From NCBI RefSeq assembly GCF_027497215.1, contig NZ_CP114904.1, positions 310,001 to 374,000 on the forward strand: a stretch of 64,000 bases of DNA. The letters are read 5' to 3'. The notes beneath the pieces are model-generated. The model was not told the DNA's origin. It worked only from the letters and a program-made list of their open reading frames with translations, and did not search any database. Source of the DNA: Micromonospora sp. WMMD812. GTDB taxonomy: Bacteria > Actinomycetota > Actinomycetes > Mycobacteriales > Micromonosporaceae. Below are positions 1 through 7,921 of this stretch, in pieces. The position numbers and the translations under genes were made by a program. Within the stretch, counting starts at the first letter, position 1. The number at the start of each line of letters is the position of its first letter.

Positions 1-1062
1 AGGTTGCCGCCTGGTGGCGGCGCCGCTGGCGTTTGCCCTGGCCTGCGTCAACAGCGACCGAACCGGGCTCGCCAACGCCAGCCGCATCAGCAGAAAACTC
101 GGAATCGCCATCGCCAGCAAGGTCAGGCCGAGCACGGCACCCTGCGTGGTGGAGGTGCCGCCGGTCTCGTCTGCGACGATCAAGGTAGCGAGCGTCACTC
201 CGGTGTTGCCCAGGGGTGCGGAGGACACGACGAGTTGCTTGTCCGGCCATTCGGTGACCCGGATCGGTTGGCCCGCACTGGACTGGGACTGCGCCAAGCC
301 GTGGAAGACGGTCGGCAAATGAATCTGGTCGACCGCGCTGATCCCCTGCAGGAGGGTGCTCTTGCCGTCCGGAGTGATCGCGAAAACGCCCTGTCGGGCG
401 TCGGGGCTGAGGCGCAACTCGTCAATGCTCAGCGGTTGAGTCGCCAACAGGGTCCGCGAGTTGTCCAGCGGGATGCTCCGGACCAGGGTCGGGCCGTCGT
501 GGGTGCTGATCGGGAACACGTTCGCCGGAAACGCCGGCGGCAGCAGCTCAATGGGCAGCGCGGGGCCGAGCGTCGCGGCCGGACGGCGGGTGGCCGTCTC
601 GATGATCGTGGCTCCGTTCCAGATCGACGCGTCACCCAGCACCTGCTTGAGAAGCTCTGGATCCGGGGTCCCCGGGGCTCGAGTCGCGACCCGCTGGTCG
701 AGTTCCTCCACAGAGTGCTGAACACTCAGTCGCGTGCTGGATGCCACCTTCGTCAGGTTGTCCCGCTGCGATTCGACCACCGCCGGGGGTACGCCCCGCT
801 GACTGTGAATGGCAAAGCCCAGCACAATTGCGGCCGCGAGGACCATCGTCGCCCAGAGGTACACCAGGGACGGCTTACCCGATCCTGCCGGGAACCCGGC
901 GGCCGGTAGTTGCTGATCAAGCGCCCGTTGGCGCCAGGTAACCATTTGCTCTTGCGACAGCTTGTCCGTCGGCGATGCTGCTACCGAAGCGCGTCCGCGA
1001 AACCCATTGCGATCGGTCCGCCCGTTGGCCGCAGGGTCTTCCCCTCTGCCTCTCATCCTCAT
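1..1062 (-). CDS. Two-TM membrane receptor/sensor-like protein (C-terminus cut by window edge)
   Basis: The reverse strand is open from an ATG at 1062 to base 1, giving 354 codons with no stop, so the 3' end lies outside the window. A purine-rich SD (GGAAGGAAAGGGG) precedes the ATG. About 64 soluble residues are followed by TM1 (about residues 65-86), an extracytoplasmic region of about 230 residues, and TM2 (about 318-337). The chain then re-enters the cytoplasm with a basic stretch (SPVRSLLTQARANA) that resembles the start of a HAMP linker. This is the topology of dCACHE-type sensor kinases, chemoreceptor-like proteins or GGDEF/phosphatase sensors; the output domain is missing. It is 299 bp downstream of ggt on the same strand. 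Codon use is less GC-biased than genes after 3.8 kb. Function is inferred from topology only. Confidence 0.72.
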   Translation of the reverse strand, partial: MRMRGRGEDPAANGRTDRNGFRGRASVAASPTDKLSQEQMVTWRQRALDQQLPAAGFPAGSGKPSLVYLWATMVLAAAIVLGFAIHSQRGVPPAVVESQRDNLTKVASSTRLSVQHSVEELDQRVATRAPGTPDPELLKQVLGDASIWNGATIIETATRRPAATLGPALPIELLPPAFPANVFPISTHDGPTLVRSIPLDNSRTLLATQPLSIDELRLSPDARQGVFAITPDGKSTLLQGISAVDQIHLPTVFHGLAQSQSSAGQPIRVTEWPDKQLVVSSAPLGNTGVTLATLIVADETGGTSTTQGAVLGLTLLAMAIPSFLLMRLALASPVRSLLTQARANASGAATRRQP

Positions 1063-1361
1063 GGCGACCCCTTTCCTTCCGCGAACATCGGAAGCTGTAC
1101 GGTCAGTCTCGATCATGGAACTCGGGGGGGTGAGCGAACATCACCCGGCCGAGATGAACCAGAGGCGCGGTGACCTTCGTCGGTCTCGCTTCGCCTGGGC
1201 ATGGGGTCATGACTTCCACCGTCGACCCCCCGTGGGTGAGGACGCCTCACCCGGTGAAGATGAAGGGACATGCAGGGCCACCGATTACGCATATGTCCAC
1301 GTGGCCGCGTTGCGGCGGATGGGCATCGTGACGGCCGCGGCCGCGGATGATCAGGCAGACG
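1063..1361. other. Intergenic region between ggt and the sensor gene
   Basis: About 300 bp separate the ggt stop from the start of the downstream receptor gene. I see no convincing ORF, RNA gene or strong hairpin. The SD of the receptor gene lies at its left edge. The spacing suggests the receptor gene has its own promoter. Confidence 0.5.
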
Positions 1362-3245
1362 TCACTCGCCGATCGCCACACCGTCCCGACGTCGGTCGGC
1401 CGCCCCGAGAAGCTGGTCTCCGCGAATCTGGATTGCGGTGGACCCGGAATCCAGTGCGATGACTCGTGGGCAAGGGTGGTCGAGTTGTACGAGGCTCGGC
1501 AGACGCGTCGCGACCCGCCTACCTGCTTCAATCTCTGAGGGGGCGTCCCGTTTCCCAGCGCAATCCCGTGTGATGTCCTGCCCGCTGAAGTGCCCCTGGT
1601 CGAGAGCCTGCGCCGGCGTCTGGCCGTCGACGAGGAGGCCCACCAGTGCTTGGGCCACGTAGTCAGGGATGTGTGAGCCTCCCGCTGCGCCCACGACAAG
1701 TTGTAGATTCTTCCCCTCGCCATCAAGGACCAAGGTCGGCGCCATGGAGGCGGTGGGTCGTTTCTTTGGCTTCATGACGTTCACCGGCTTGCCCGGTGAC
1801 ACCGATGACGTGTCGGTGAAGTTGTTCATCGAGTTGTTGAGAATTATCCCTCGTGCCTCGAGGTGCGAGCCGAAGTGGCTGTTGTTGGTGGTGGTCATGG
1901 AGGCGGCATTGCCGTCGGCGTCGACGATGCTGACGTTGCTCGTCGGATCGCCGACGTCCACCGTGGCGGGCTCGTCACTGATGGAGGGCGCGGGCGGGGG
2001 AGCGCCCGGCGGATCACCGGGTTCGACGGGCCGGATTGCGCGGTCCGGCGAGAAGAGAGAGAAGCGCTGGTCGAGATACTTGTCGTCGAGAAGCCCCTCC
2101 ACGGGAACCCCGTGGAAATCCGGGTCACCGATGTAGGCGCGGCGGTCGAAGTTTGCCAAGCGACTCGCCTCGATTGAGAGGTGGGTGCGTGCGGGGGAAT
2201 CGGGCTTGGTCTTCCCTACCTGGCCGCGTTCGAGCAAGCCGAGCATCTGCAGGACCGCTACTCCTCCGAAGGCTGGCGGTGAGGAGGTGCACACTACTGC
2301 ACCGAACGCCTTCCGGCAGATTTCCGTGCGCTCCACTGTTGTGTAGTCCGCGAAGTCCTGAGCCGTCATGAGGCTGGGGATCACCACAGGTCCCGCTGTA
2401 TTCCCTTTCAGCTTGACCGGCCCTTTGGCCGCATGCTTTACAATCGCCGGAGCGATATTGCCGTTGGGGTCGTAGAACGCGTCCGCGCCCCCGTCTCGAA
2501 CCTGCTGCAGCACGTCTGCGATCTCGGGGTTGCGAAGTGTGGTCCCCGCCGGTTTCGGCTCGTCACCGTTGCAGTAACGGGGCCGCAGGTCAGGGTAGTT
2601 GCATCGCTTCCGCCCGTTGAAGCGCTCCTCGAAACCCTTGTGCAAGTTGTCCGACATCGGGAACCCGTTTGCCGCAAGGCGGATGGCGTCATCGAAGAGC
2701 TGGTTCCACGGAAGGGCACCGAACAACTCGTGGACGTCCGCCAGCACTCGAAGCGTGCCTGGAACCCCGAATGATCGTCCGGTTGCCGAGGCCGCGTTCG
2801 GGAAACGGTCCGTCTTGAGATCCTTACGCTCCTGTTCGGTCGGTGTCCTGAGGTTCTCCGTCGCGACTTCCGGGGCTCTTGCATAGCCGTCGAAGGAGCG
2901 AATATCACGCTTATCGTTATTCCAGTAGTTGATGAGTGTGCCGCCCGCCAGACCGGAGGCGTGCGGCTCGACTACAGCGAGGACGGCTTGAACAGCTACC
3001 GCCGCATCCGCGGCCCGACCACCCTTGGCAAGGATCCGGCAACCAGCCTCAACTGCCAATGGATTGGCAGCCGCCACCATGAACTTCTTACCGACCGCAT
3101 CTGCTTTCCGACCGCTCTTGGGGTTGGCGCAGGGATCAGCGCGCACAGCCACCGTATTCGCCCCGATGGGGGCTGTCGCAGCGGCCGAGAGACCGAGCGT
3201 CAGGACCAGCATGGGAATGACGTGGCCTAGCTTCCGTGTCGACAT
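1362..3245 (-). CDS. ggt: Gamma-glutamyltranspeptidase, secreted
   Basis: The 627-residue product belongs to the Ntn-hydrolase gamma-glutamyltranspeptidase family, which cleaves gamma-glutamyl bonds (glutathione, poly-gamma-glutamate) outside the membrane. An N-terminal signal peptide is visible (KLGH then a hydrophobic stretch to about residue 28). Family signatures are present in order: AAANPLAVEAGCRIL, GRAADAAVAVQ, SPPAFGGVAVLQML, then TSNVSIVDADGNAASMT, where Thr435 corresponds to the catalytic Thr of the family's TTHxSVVD motif and marks the self-cleavage point. GIILNNSMNNF and VVGAAGGSHI follow. The usual second Thr of TT is Ser. The chain is somewhat longer than the 580 residues of E. 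coli GGT. The ATG at 3245 has a GGAAAGG SD. Its G+C is lower than that of most of the window. Confidence 0.93.
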   Translation of the reverse strand: MSTRKLGHVIPMLVLTLGLSAAATAPIGANTVAVRADPCANPKSGRKADAVGKKFMVAAANPLAVEAGCRILAKGGRAADAAVAVQAVLAVVEPHASGLAGGTLINYWNNDKRDIRSFDGYARAPEVATENLRTPTEQERKDLKTDRFPNAASATGRSFGVPGTLRVLADVHELFGALPWNQLFDDAIRLAANGFPMSDNLHKGFEERFNGRKRCNYPDLRPRYCNGDEPKPAGTTLRNPEIADVLQQVRDGGADAFYDPNGNIAPAIVKHAAKGPVKLKGNTAGPVVIPSLMTAQDFADYTTVERTEICRKAFGAVVCTSSPPAFGGVAVLQMLGLLERGQVGKTKPDSPARTHLSIEASRLANFDRRAYIGDPDFHGVPVEGLLDDKYLDQRFSLFSPDRAIRPVEPGDPPGAPPPAPSISDEPATVDVGDPTSNVSIVDADGNAASMTTTNNSHFGSHLEARGIILNNSMNNFTDTSSVSPGKPVNVMKPKKRPTASMAPTLVLDGEGKNLQLVVGAAGGSHIPDYVAQALVGLLVDGQTPAQALDQGHFSGQDITRDCAGKRDAPSEIEAGRRVATRLPSLVQLDHPCPRVIALDSGSTAIQIRGDQLLGAADRRRDGVAIGE

Positions 3246-3768
3246 GTAGCAACCTTTCCCATCTCGGCAGACAGGGTGTCACCCTCGACGTCAGGGAGGC
3301 TCGCGGCAAGGAGATGTTGGCCCCGCCCGCGCCGGACCGACAGACCCAGCTGCCGCCCGGCAAAACGGTTGTTGATGCGAAGCCCTCAGCTTCAGTGCTC
3401 CCGGGCATGAGCGGATACCGGCATCATGGTGGGCGCCTGGGTGAAGGCGCAGCGCATCGCCAGAAGTCGTGGCTTCCGGGACGAGAGTGGCGCAGTAGCA
3501 CGGTGGACGGTGCGCCTACCAGTTGGAGGGGACGGTCAAGCAGATTGTGTTTGCAACCGTGCATCTCCCTGTTGTGGGCGTCCGGCGACAGCCGGTGCAG
3601 CAGGCAATTGGCGGCATATTCCGTGGAGAAGGGGAAAGGCGCACTCAGACGATGCTGCGCCACGCGTTTCGCCCCATGCTGCTGTGACGATCCGACGTTC
3701 TGCGGTCTTCCCCACCCGCCGCCAGCACACCGCTGAGTCGTTGGTGAGCCGGGGATCACCGCCCGCCC
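3246..3768. other. Intergenic region upstream of ggt, no supported gene
   Basis: Over 500 bp lie between the ggt start and the terminator of the sulfatase gene. Several frames stay open here, but none has family-like composition, a good SD or plausible codon bias. The region is less GC-rich than the rest of the window, as expected for an upstream regulatory region or decayed sequence. The ggt promoter should lie at its left end. Confidence 0.5.
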
Positions 3769-3800
3769 GACCGGCCGCGTCGGGCACAGCGCGGCCGGTC
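3769..3800 (-). terminator. Hairpin terminator after the sulfatase gene
   Basis: A perfect 11-bp stem, GACCGGCCGCG at 3769-3779 pairing with 3790-3800, encloses a 10-nt loop. It begins 9 bp past the stop codon of the leftward sulfatase gene (3810). There is no U tract, which is normal for actinobacterial terminators. Confidence 0.7.
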
Positions 3801-3809
3801 GACGCCGGT

Positions 3810-5528
3810 TCAGCGGGCCGGCCGCGCGGCGATCGGTGGGACCGCCGGGCCGAACGCGGTGAGGAACCGGTCGCGGAACGCGTCCATCGGCCAGACCGGC
3901 GCGTCCGGTCCGGGTCGCAGCCCCTCCTGCCAGCCCCATCCGGAGATCCGGTCGAGCACCGCCCGGTCGCGGGCCACGATGCTGATCGGCACGTCCCGGC
4001 TGGCGCCCGGACCGGTCACCACCGGCGCCGGCTGGTGGTCGCCGAGGAAGACCAGCACCAGGTCGTCGTCGCCGTACGTCTCGACGTAGGAGATCAACGT
4101 GTCCAGCGAGTACGCGATCGCCTGCCGGTAGCCGGCGCGGACCGCCGCGGTGCCGCGGCCGACCGAGTCCTCCGGACCCTCCGTGCTGGCCGCGGCGTGG
4201 GCGAAGACCGAGCCGTCGCCGACCTCGTCCCAGCCGATCAGTCGGGGGATCGCCGTCCACGGCGAGTGGCTGGAGATCAGCGGGATCTCCGCCATCACCG
4301 CCGGCCGGTCCGTCGCGGCGCGTTCGGTGCGCTGGAAGGTGGCGAGCGTGTACTGGTCGGGCATGGGGGCGTAGCTGAACTTCGGACCGCGGTAGCCGAG
4401 CCGCTCGGTGTCGTAGTAACCGTCGTAGCCGAAGAAGGCGCCCTCCGGCCAGGGCTGCGTGGCCGCCGGCATCACCCCGACCGTCCGCCACTCGGCCCGC
4501 CGGAACGCGCCGTTGAGGGTGAGCCGGTCGCTGGCCAGCAGGGTGCGGTGGCGCTGCTCGTTGTCGATCCAGAGCCCGGAGAGCAGCGTGTCGTGGGCCA
4601 ACCAGCTGCCGCCGCCCGCTGTCGGGGAGGTGAGGAAGCCGCTGCGGGAGGCGTACCCCTTGGCCCGCAGCCGCTGGTCCCCGGCGTCCAGCAGCGCCCC
4701 GATCTGCGGGGCGAACTCGGGGTCCTCGACGGCGTCGCGCCCGTAGCTCTCCACGAACGCGAGGACCACGTCCTTACCGCGCAGCGCGGTCAGCAGCTGA
4801 TCGCCGGGAGTGTCCCGGAACGGATCGGCGGCGAGTTCGCCGGCGAACGTGGTGCGGTCCCGCATCCGGGCGTTCACCTGGGCGGCGTGCGCGCCGACCA
4901 GGGTGGTCGCGCCGGTGTCGGCGACCGGCACGCCGGGCGTGACCCGTATCCCGAACGCGGCGCAGGCCACCCAGGCGACCGTCAGCGCCGCGACGACCCG
5001 GGTCGCGGCGCGGTCGTGCCGCACCACCAGTCGGGTCAGGCGACGCACCGCGAGGGTCATGAGCAGCAGCAGCCCGGCGGCGAGCAGCAGCGCGGCCGCC
5101 GCCGCGGCGACGGCGCCGGCCCGGCCGACCGCGTCGGTGACGAAGCCGAAGGCGTCGTCCAGCAGCGCCCAGTCGAGCACCACGTCGAACGGCCGGTCCA
5201 GGGCGGAGCGGAAGCCCACGTCGGCGAGCTTCAGCACGGCCAGCAGGCCGAGCACCGGTCCGGCGACCGCGACGGCGACCCGTCGCCCCCGGGCCGGCAG
5301 GGCGAGCAGCAGCGCGACGCCCAACAGCCCTTCGAGCGGGATCCGCAGGACCGCGCCGGCCGTCAGCTGGTCGGGCCGGTCCGGCGCGACCAGGGCGGCG
5401 AACACCAGCAGGCCGGCCAGCGCGGTCAACACCCGGGCCGCGACCGACCGGACCCTCCCGCGGCCGCCGGCACCCTCGTCCGCCGGGCCGGTGGGGCGGG
5501 TCGGACGGAGCCGTGCGAGGAGGCGCAT
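3810..5528 (-). CDS. Membrane-anchored sulfatase/LTA-synthase-fold hydrolase
   Basis: The 572-residue protein has about five N-terminal TM helices (roughly residues 25-215) and an extracytoplasmic alkaline-phosphatase-superfamily domain. Visible motifs are VVLAFVESYG (the metal/nucleophile region of LTA synthase/sulfatase-like enzymes), IPLISSHSPW and LVLVFLGDHQPAPV (metal-binding GDH). The family transfers or hydrolyses phospho- or sulfo-head groups at the membrane surface. The ORF stays open upstream, but the ATG at 5528 (MRLLARL) is chosen because it forms a TGATG junction with the stop of the CDP-alcohol phosphatidyltransferase gene, implying coupled translation. The pairing suggests joint work on a polyol-phosphate or phospholipid head group. 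The exact substrate cannot be read from the sequence. Confidence 0.82.
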   Translation of the reverse strand: MRLLARLRPTRPTGPADEGAGGRGRVRSVAARVLTALAGLLVFAALVAPDRPDQLTAGAVLRIPLEGLLGVALLLALPARGRRVAVAVAGPVLGLLAVLKLADVGFRSALDRPFDVVLDWALLDDAFGFVTDAVGRAGAVAAAAAALLLAAGLLLLMTLAVRRLTRLVVRHDRAATRVVAALTVAWVACAAFGIRVTPGVPVADTGATTLVGAHAAQVNARMRDRTTFAGELAADPFRDTPGDQLLTALRGKDVVLAFVESYGRDAVEDPEFAPQIGALLDAGDQRLRAKGYASRSGFLTSPTAGGGSWLAHDTLLSGLWIDNEQRHRTLLASDRLTLNGAFRRAEWRTVGVMPAATQPWPEGAFFGYDGYYDTERLGYRGPKFSYAPMPDQYTLATFQRTERAATDRPAVMAEIPLISSHSPWTAIPRLIGWDEVGDGSVFAHAAASTEGPEDSVGRGTAAVRAGYRQAIAYSLDTLISYVETYGDDDLVLVFLGDHQPAPVVTGPGASRDVPISIVARDRAVLDRISGWGWQEGLRPGPDAPVWPMDAFRDRFLTAFGPAVPPIAARPAR

Positions 5529-6376
5529 CAGTGGCCCCACCGTTCGGCCCGGACGCCGCCGACCGACAGTGCCGGTCGCCGCGCCACCGAATCCGCGCCG
5601 CCGGACAGTACCGGTCGCCGCGCCACCGGGTCCGCGCCGCCCGCCGGGGCCGGGATCCGGGCCGGCAATGCGGTCACGCGCGGTCGCGGCGCCCGGTGCC
5701 GCCACAGCCAGTGCACGTCACGGCCGAACGACTCGACGAGCAGGGCCAGCGCCGCGGCCAGCAGCAGCACCGCCAGCGGGCCGGGCAGCACGCCGGCCGC
5801 CACGACCGCCAGGACGATCCCCTGCGTCGCCGCCGTCACCTTGCGCCACTGCCGGGGTGGCAGCGACCCGCGCATCCACGGCAGCACCCAGCCCATGGCG
5901 ACGAACGCGTAGCGCATCCCGCCGATGGCGAGCACCCAGCCGCCGGCGCTCGGCGCGACGTGCACGCAGAGCACCAGCAGGAGGAACGCGTCGACCTCCA
6001 TGTCGAAGCGCGCGCCGAGCGCGCTGACCGTCCCGGTCCGGCGGGCCACCCGCCCGTCGACGGCGTCCAGCAGCAAGGCCACCGCGGTGAGGGTGGCCAG
6101 CAGCCCGACCGGCGCGGACCCGGTCCACGCGTCCACGACGAGCGCGGTCACCGCCCCGGCCAGGACGGCCCGGGTCAGGGTCACCCGGTCCGCCGGACCG
6201 AGCCGCGCCGCGCCCGAGCGCCGCAGCCCGGCGGAGAGCAGCAGGCAGGTGACCACTCCGTACCCGACGCCGGCCAGCCAGCCCGCGAGGCTCAGCCCGA
6301 TCGTCGCGGCCAGCGTGGCGAGCAGGACGATCTGGGCGCTCAGCCCGACCAGTGGACCGTTTCGAACTGTGGGCAC
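5528..6376 (-). CDS. CDP-alcohol phosphatidyltransferase
   Basis: The 282-residue integral membrane enzyme carries the complete CDP-OH-P motif D-G-x2-A-R-x8-G-x3-D-x3-D (DGRVARRTG...GARFDMEVD). That motif binds metal and CDP-alcohol and transfers a phosphoalcohol to a lipid or polyol acceptor. About six TM helices surround it. The open frame extends to 6571, but a GTG at 6376 with SD GGAGGAAC is the better start, because the upstream extension overlaps the divergent gene and is low-complexity. The C-terminal 40 residues contain near-identical repeats (GADPVARRPVLSGGADSVARRP). It is the first gene of a two-gene leftward operon with the sulfatase-fold enzyme. Confidence 0.85.
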   Translation of the reverse strand: MPTVRNGPLVGLSAQIVLLATLAATIGLSLAGWLAGVGYGVVTCLLLSAGLRRSGAARLGPADRVTLTRAVLAGAVTALVVDAWTGSAPVGLLATLTAVALLLDAVDGRVARRTGTVSALGARFDMEVDAFLLLVLCVHVAPSAGGWVLAIGGMRYAFVAMGWVLPWMRGSLPPRQWRKVTAATQGIVLAVVAAGVLPGPLAVLLLAAALALLVESFGRDVHWLWRHRAPRPRVTALPARIPAPAGGADPVARRPVLSGGADSVARRPALSVGGVRAERWGH

Positions 6377-6467
6377 CGTTCCTCCGTGTTTATGATCGAC
6401 GACCCTGACAGGAAACACGGACGACGTACGCGTTCGGTTCGGTCGGACCCGAGGTGAGGAGCAGACG
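6377..6467. promoter_or_regulatory. Divergent promoter region, lipid operon versus pterin-like operon
   Basis: The 91-bp gap separates the leftward CDP-alcohol phosphatidyltransferase gene from the rightward dehydrogenase operon and must hold both promoters. The relatively AT-rich core GTTTATGATCG (about 6388-6398) is the likeliest -10 area. SDs are GGAGGAAC (leftward) and GTGAGGAG (rightward). No clear operator was identified. Confidence 0.5.
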
Positions 6468-7448
6468 GTGACCCGTGAAGCGGACGCCTTCTGGCTCCGT
6501 ACGCCCGGCCATGGCGAGATCCGGCCGGTCACGCTGCCCGCCCCGGGACCGGACGACGTGCTGGTCCGCACGTGCTACTCCGGGGTCAGCCGGGGCACCG
6601 AGACCCTGGTCTTCGCCGGCCGGGTCCCGCCCCACGAGCACGCCGTGATGCGCGCGCCGTTCCAGGAGGGCGATTTCCCGGCGCCGGTGAAGTACGGCTA
6701 CCTCAACGTCGGGGTGGTCGAACAGGGCCCCGCCGGCCTGCGGGGCCGGACCGTGTTCTGCCTGTACCCGCACCAGACCGCCTACGTGGTGCCGGCCGGT
6801 GCGGTCGTCCCGGTGCCGGACGGGGTGCCGCCCGCCCGGGCGGTGCTGGCGGGCACGGTGGAGACGGCCGTGAACGCCCTCTGGGATGCCGCCCCGCTGG
6901 TCGGCGACCGGATCACCGTGGTCGGCGCGGGCATGGTCGGCTGCGCCGTCGCGGCCCTGCTCGCCCGGTTCCCCGGCGTGCACGTGGAGCTGGTCGACAC
7001 CGACCCGGGCCGGGCCGGGATCGCCGGGGCGCTCGGCGTCGACTTCGCCGCGCCGGGCGACGCCGCGACCGGGCGGGATCTCGTCGTGCACGCCAGCGCC
7101 ACCGCCGCCGGCCTGCAACGGTCCCTCGAACTGCTCGTGCCGGAGGGCACCGTCGTGGAGCTGAGCTGGTACGGCGACCGCCCGGTCGAGCTGTCGCTGG
7201 GCGGAACCTTCCACAGCGGGCGGTTGACCATCCGGGGCAGCCAGGTCGGCACGGTCGCGCCGGCCCGGCGGGGCAGCCGCACGTACGCCGACCGGCTGGC
7301 CCTCGCCCTCGACCTGCTCGACGATCCCGCGTTCGACGCGCTGATCACCGGGTCGTCCCCATTCGTCGAGCTACCCGACGTGCTCGACCGCCTGACCTCG
7401 GGAGAGCTGCCCGCGCTCTGCCACCTCATCACCTACGACGGGGAGTGA
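6468..7448 (+). CDS. MDR-family (zinc-type) dehydrogenase of the pterin-like cluster
   Basis: The 326-residue protein is a medium-chain dehydrogenase/reductase. It has an N-terminal GroES-like domain (YSGVSRGTETLVFAG, as in the BchC-like subgroup) and a Rossmann domain with VVGAGMVGCAVAALL near residues 148-162, then ELVDTD for cofactor ribose binding. The family oxidises or reduces alcohols with NAD(P). The classical catalytic zinc ligands are not obvious, as in other members of this subgroup. It starts at GTG 6468 behind GAGGAG and is the first gene of an operon; the PTPS homologue follows after 3 bp. In this context it probably alters the side chain or sugar of the pathway product. That role is inferred. 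Confidence 0.8.
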   Translation: MTREADAFWLRTPGHGEIRPVTLPAPGPDDVLVRTCYSGVSRGTETLVFAGRVPPHEHAVMRAPFQEGDFPAPVKYGYLNVGVVEQGPAGLRGRTVFCLYPHQTAYVVPAGAVVPVPDGVPPARAVLAGTVETAVNALWDAAPLVGDRITVVGAGMVGCAVAALLARFPGVHVELVDTDPGRAGIAGALGVDFAAPGDAATGRDLVVHASATAAGLQRSLELLVPEGTVVELSWYGDRPVELSLGGTFHSGRLTIRGSQVGTVAPARRGSRTYADRLALALDLLDDPAFDALITGSSPFVELPDVLDRLTSGELPALCHLITYDGE

Positions 7449-7451
7449 TCC

Positions 7452-7850
7452 GTGTTCAGTGTGACCGTCCGTGACCACATGATGATCGCCCACAGTTTTC
7501 GAGGCGAGGTCTTCGGGCCCGCGCAGCGGCTGCACGGGGCGACCTTCGTGGTGGACGCGACGTTCCGCCGCGCCGACCTCGACGCGGACGGCATCGTGGT
7601 GGACATCGGCCTGGCCACCGAGCAGCTCAAGGCCGTCCTCGGCGAGCTGACCTACCGCAACCTCGACGACGAGCCGGCGTTCGCCGGGGTGAACACCACC
7701 ACCGAGGTGCTGGCGCGTACGGTCGCCGACCGGCTCGCCGAGGCGGTGCACGCCGGCCGCCTCGGTGACGGCGCACGTCACCTGGCCGGCATCACCGTCA
7801 CCCTGCACGAGTCGCACGTCGCGTGGGCCAGCTACGAGCGGGATCTGTGA
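7452..7850 (+). CDS. PTPS/QueD-family protein with degenerate active site
   Basis: The 132-residue protein has the length and fold pattern of 6-pyruvoyl-tetrahydropterin synthase / 6-carboxytetrahydropterin synthase (T-fold). Known enzymes bind zinc with three His and use a Cys-Asp-His set. Here the first zinc His is kept (His14 in IAHSF) and the HGH pair reads H28-G-A30, so one ligand is lost. The position of QueD Cys27 is Ala24, and QueD Asp70-His71 are Thr67-Tyr68 (LTYRNLDD). The pterin-anchoring Glu120 (TLHESH) and NTTTEVLA are retained. It should therefore not perform standard QueD or PTPS chemistry; it may bind a pterin or catalyse a different step. GTG start, 3 bp after the dehydrogenase gene. 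Confidence 0.83.
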   Translation: MFSVTVRDHMMIAHSFRGEVFGPAQRLHGATFVVDATFRRADLDADGIVVDIGLATEQLKAVLGELTYRNLDDEPAFAGVNTTTEVLARTVADRLAEAVHAGRLGDGARHLAGITVTLHESHVAWASYERDL

Positions 7851-7890
7851 GGGCGAGGAGTGAGCTGGCGAGCCCCGCAGCCCCGAACGA
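7847..7890 (+). repeat. Dispersed 44-bp repeat, copy R1
   Basis: It begins GTGAGGGCGAGGAGTGAGC, continues with GCGAGCCCCGCAG, and ends CGAACGA. It is the same length as R3 at 33346-33389 and nearly identical to it. The TGA stop of the PTPS homologue is bases 2-4 of the repeat. It lies just before, and may supply the apparent 5' extension of, the glycosyltransferase ORF. Confidence 0.85.
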
Positions 7891-7921
7891 AGACGGCTCT
7901 GTGAGGGGATCCGTTCCCTCG

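Noticed and set aside
3426..5912. 828-codon plus-strand frame opposite the sulfatase gene
   Set aside because: Low-complexity Arg/Ala/Gly-rich translation, no family features; the opposite strand carries a clear membrane enzyme.
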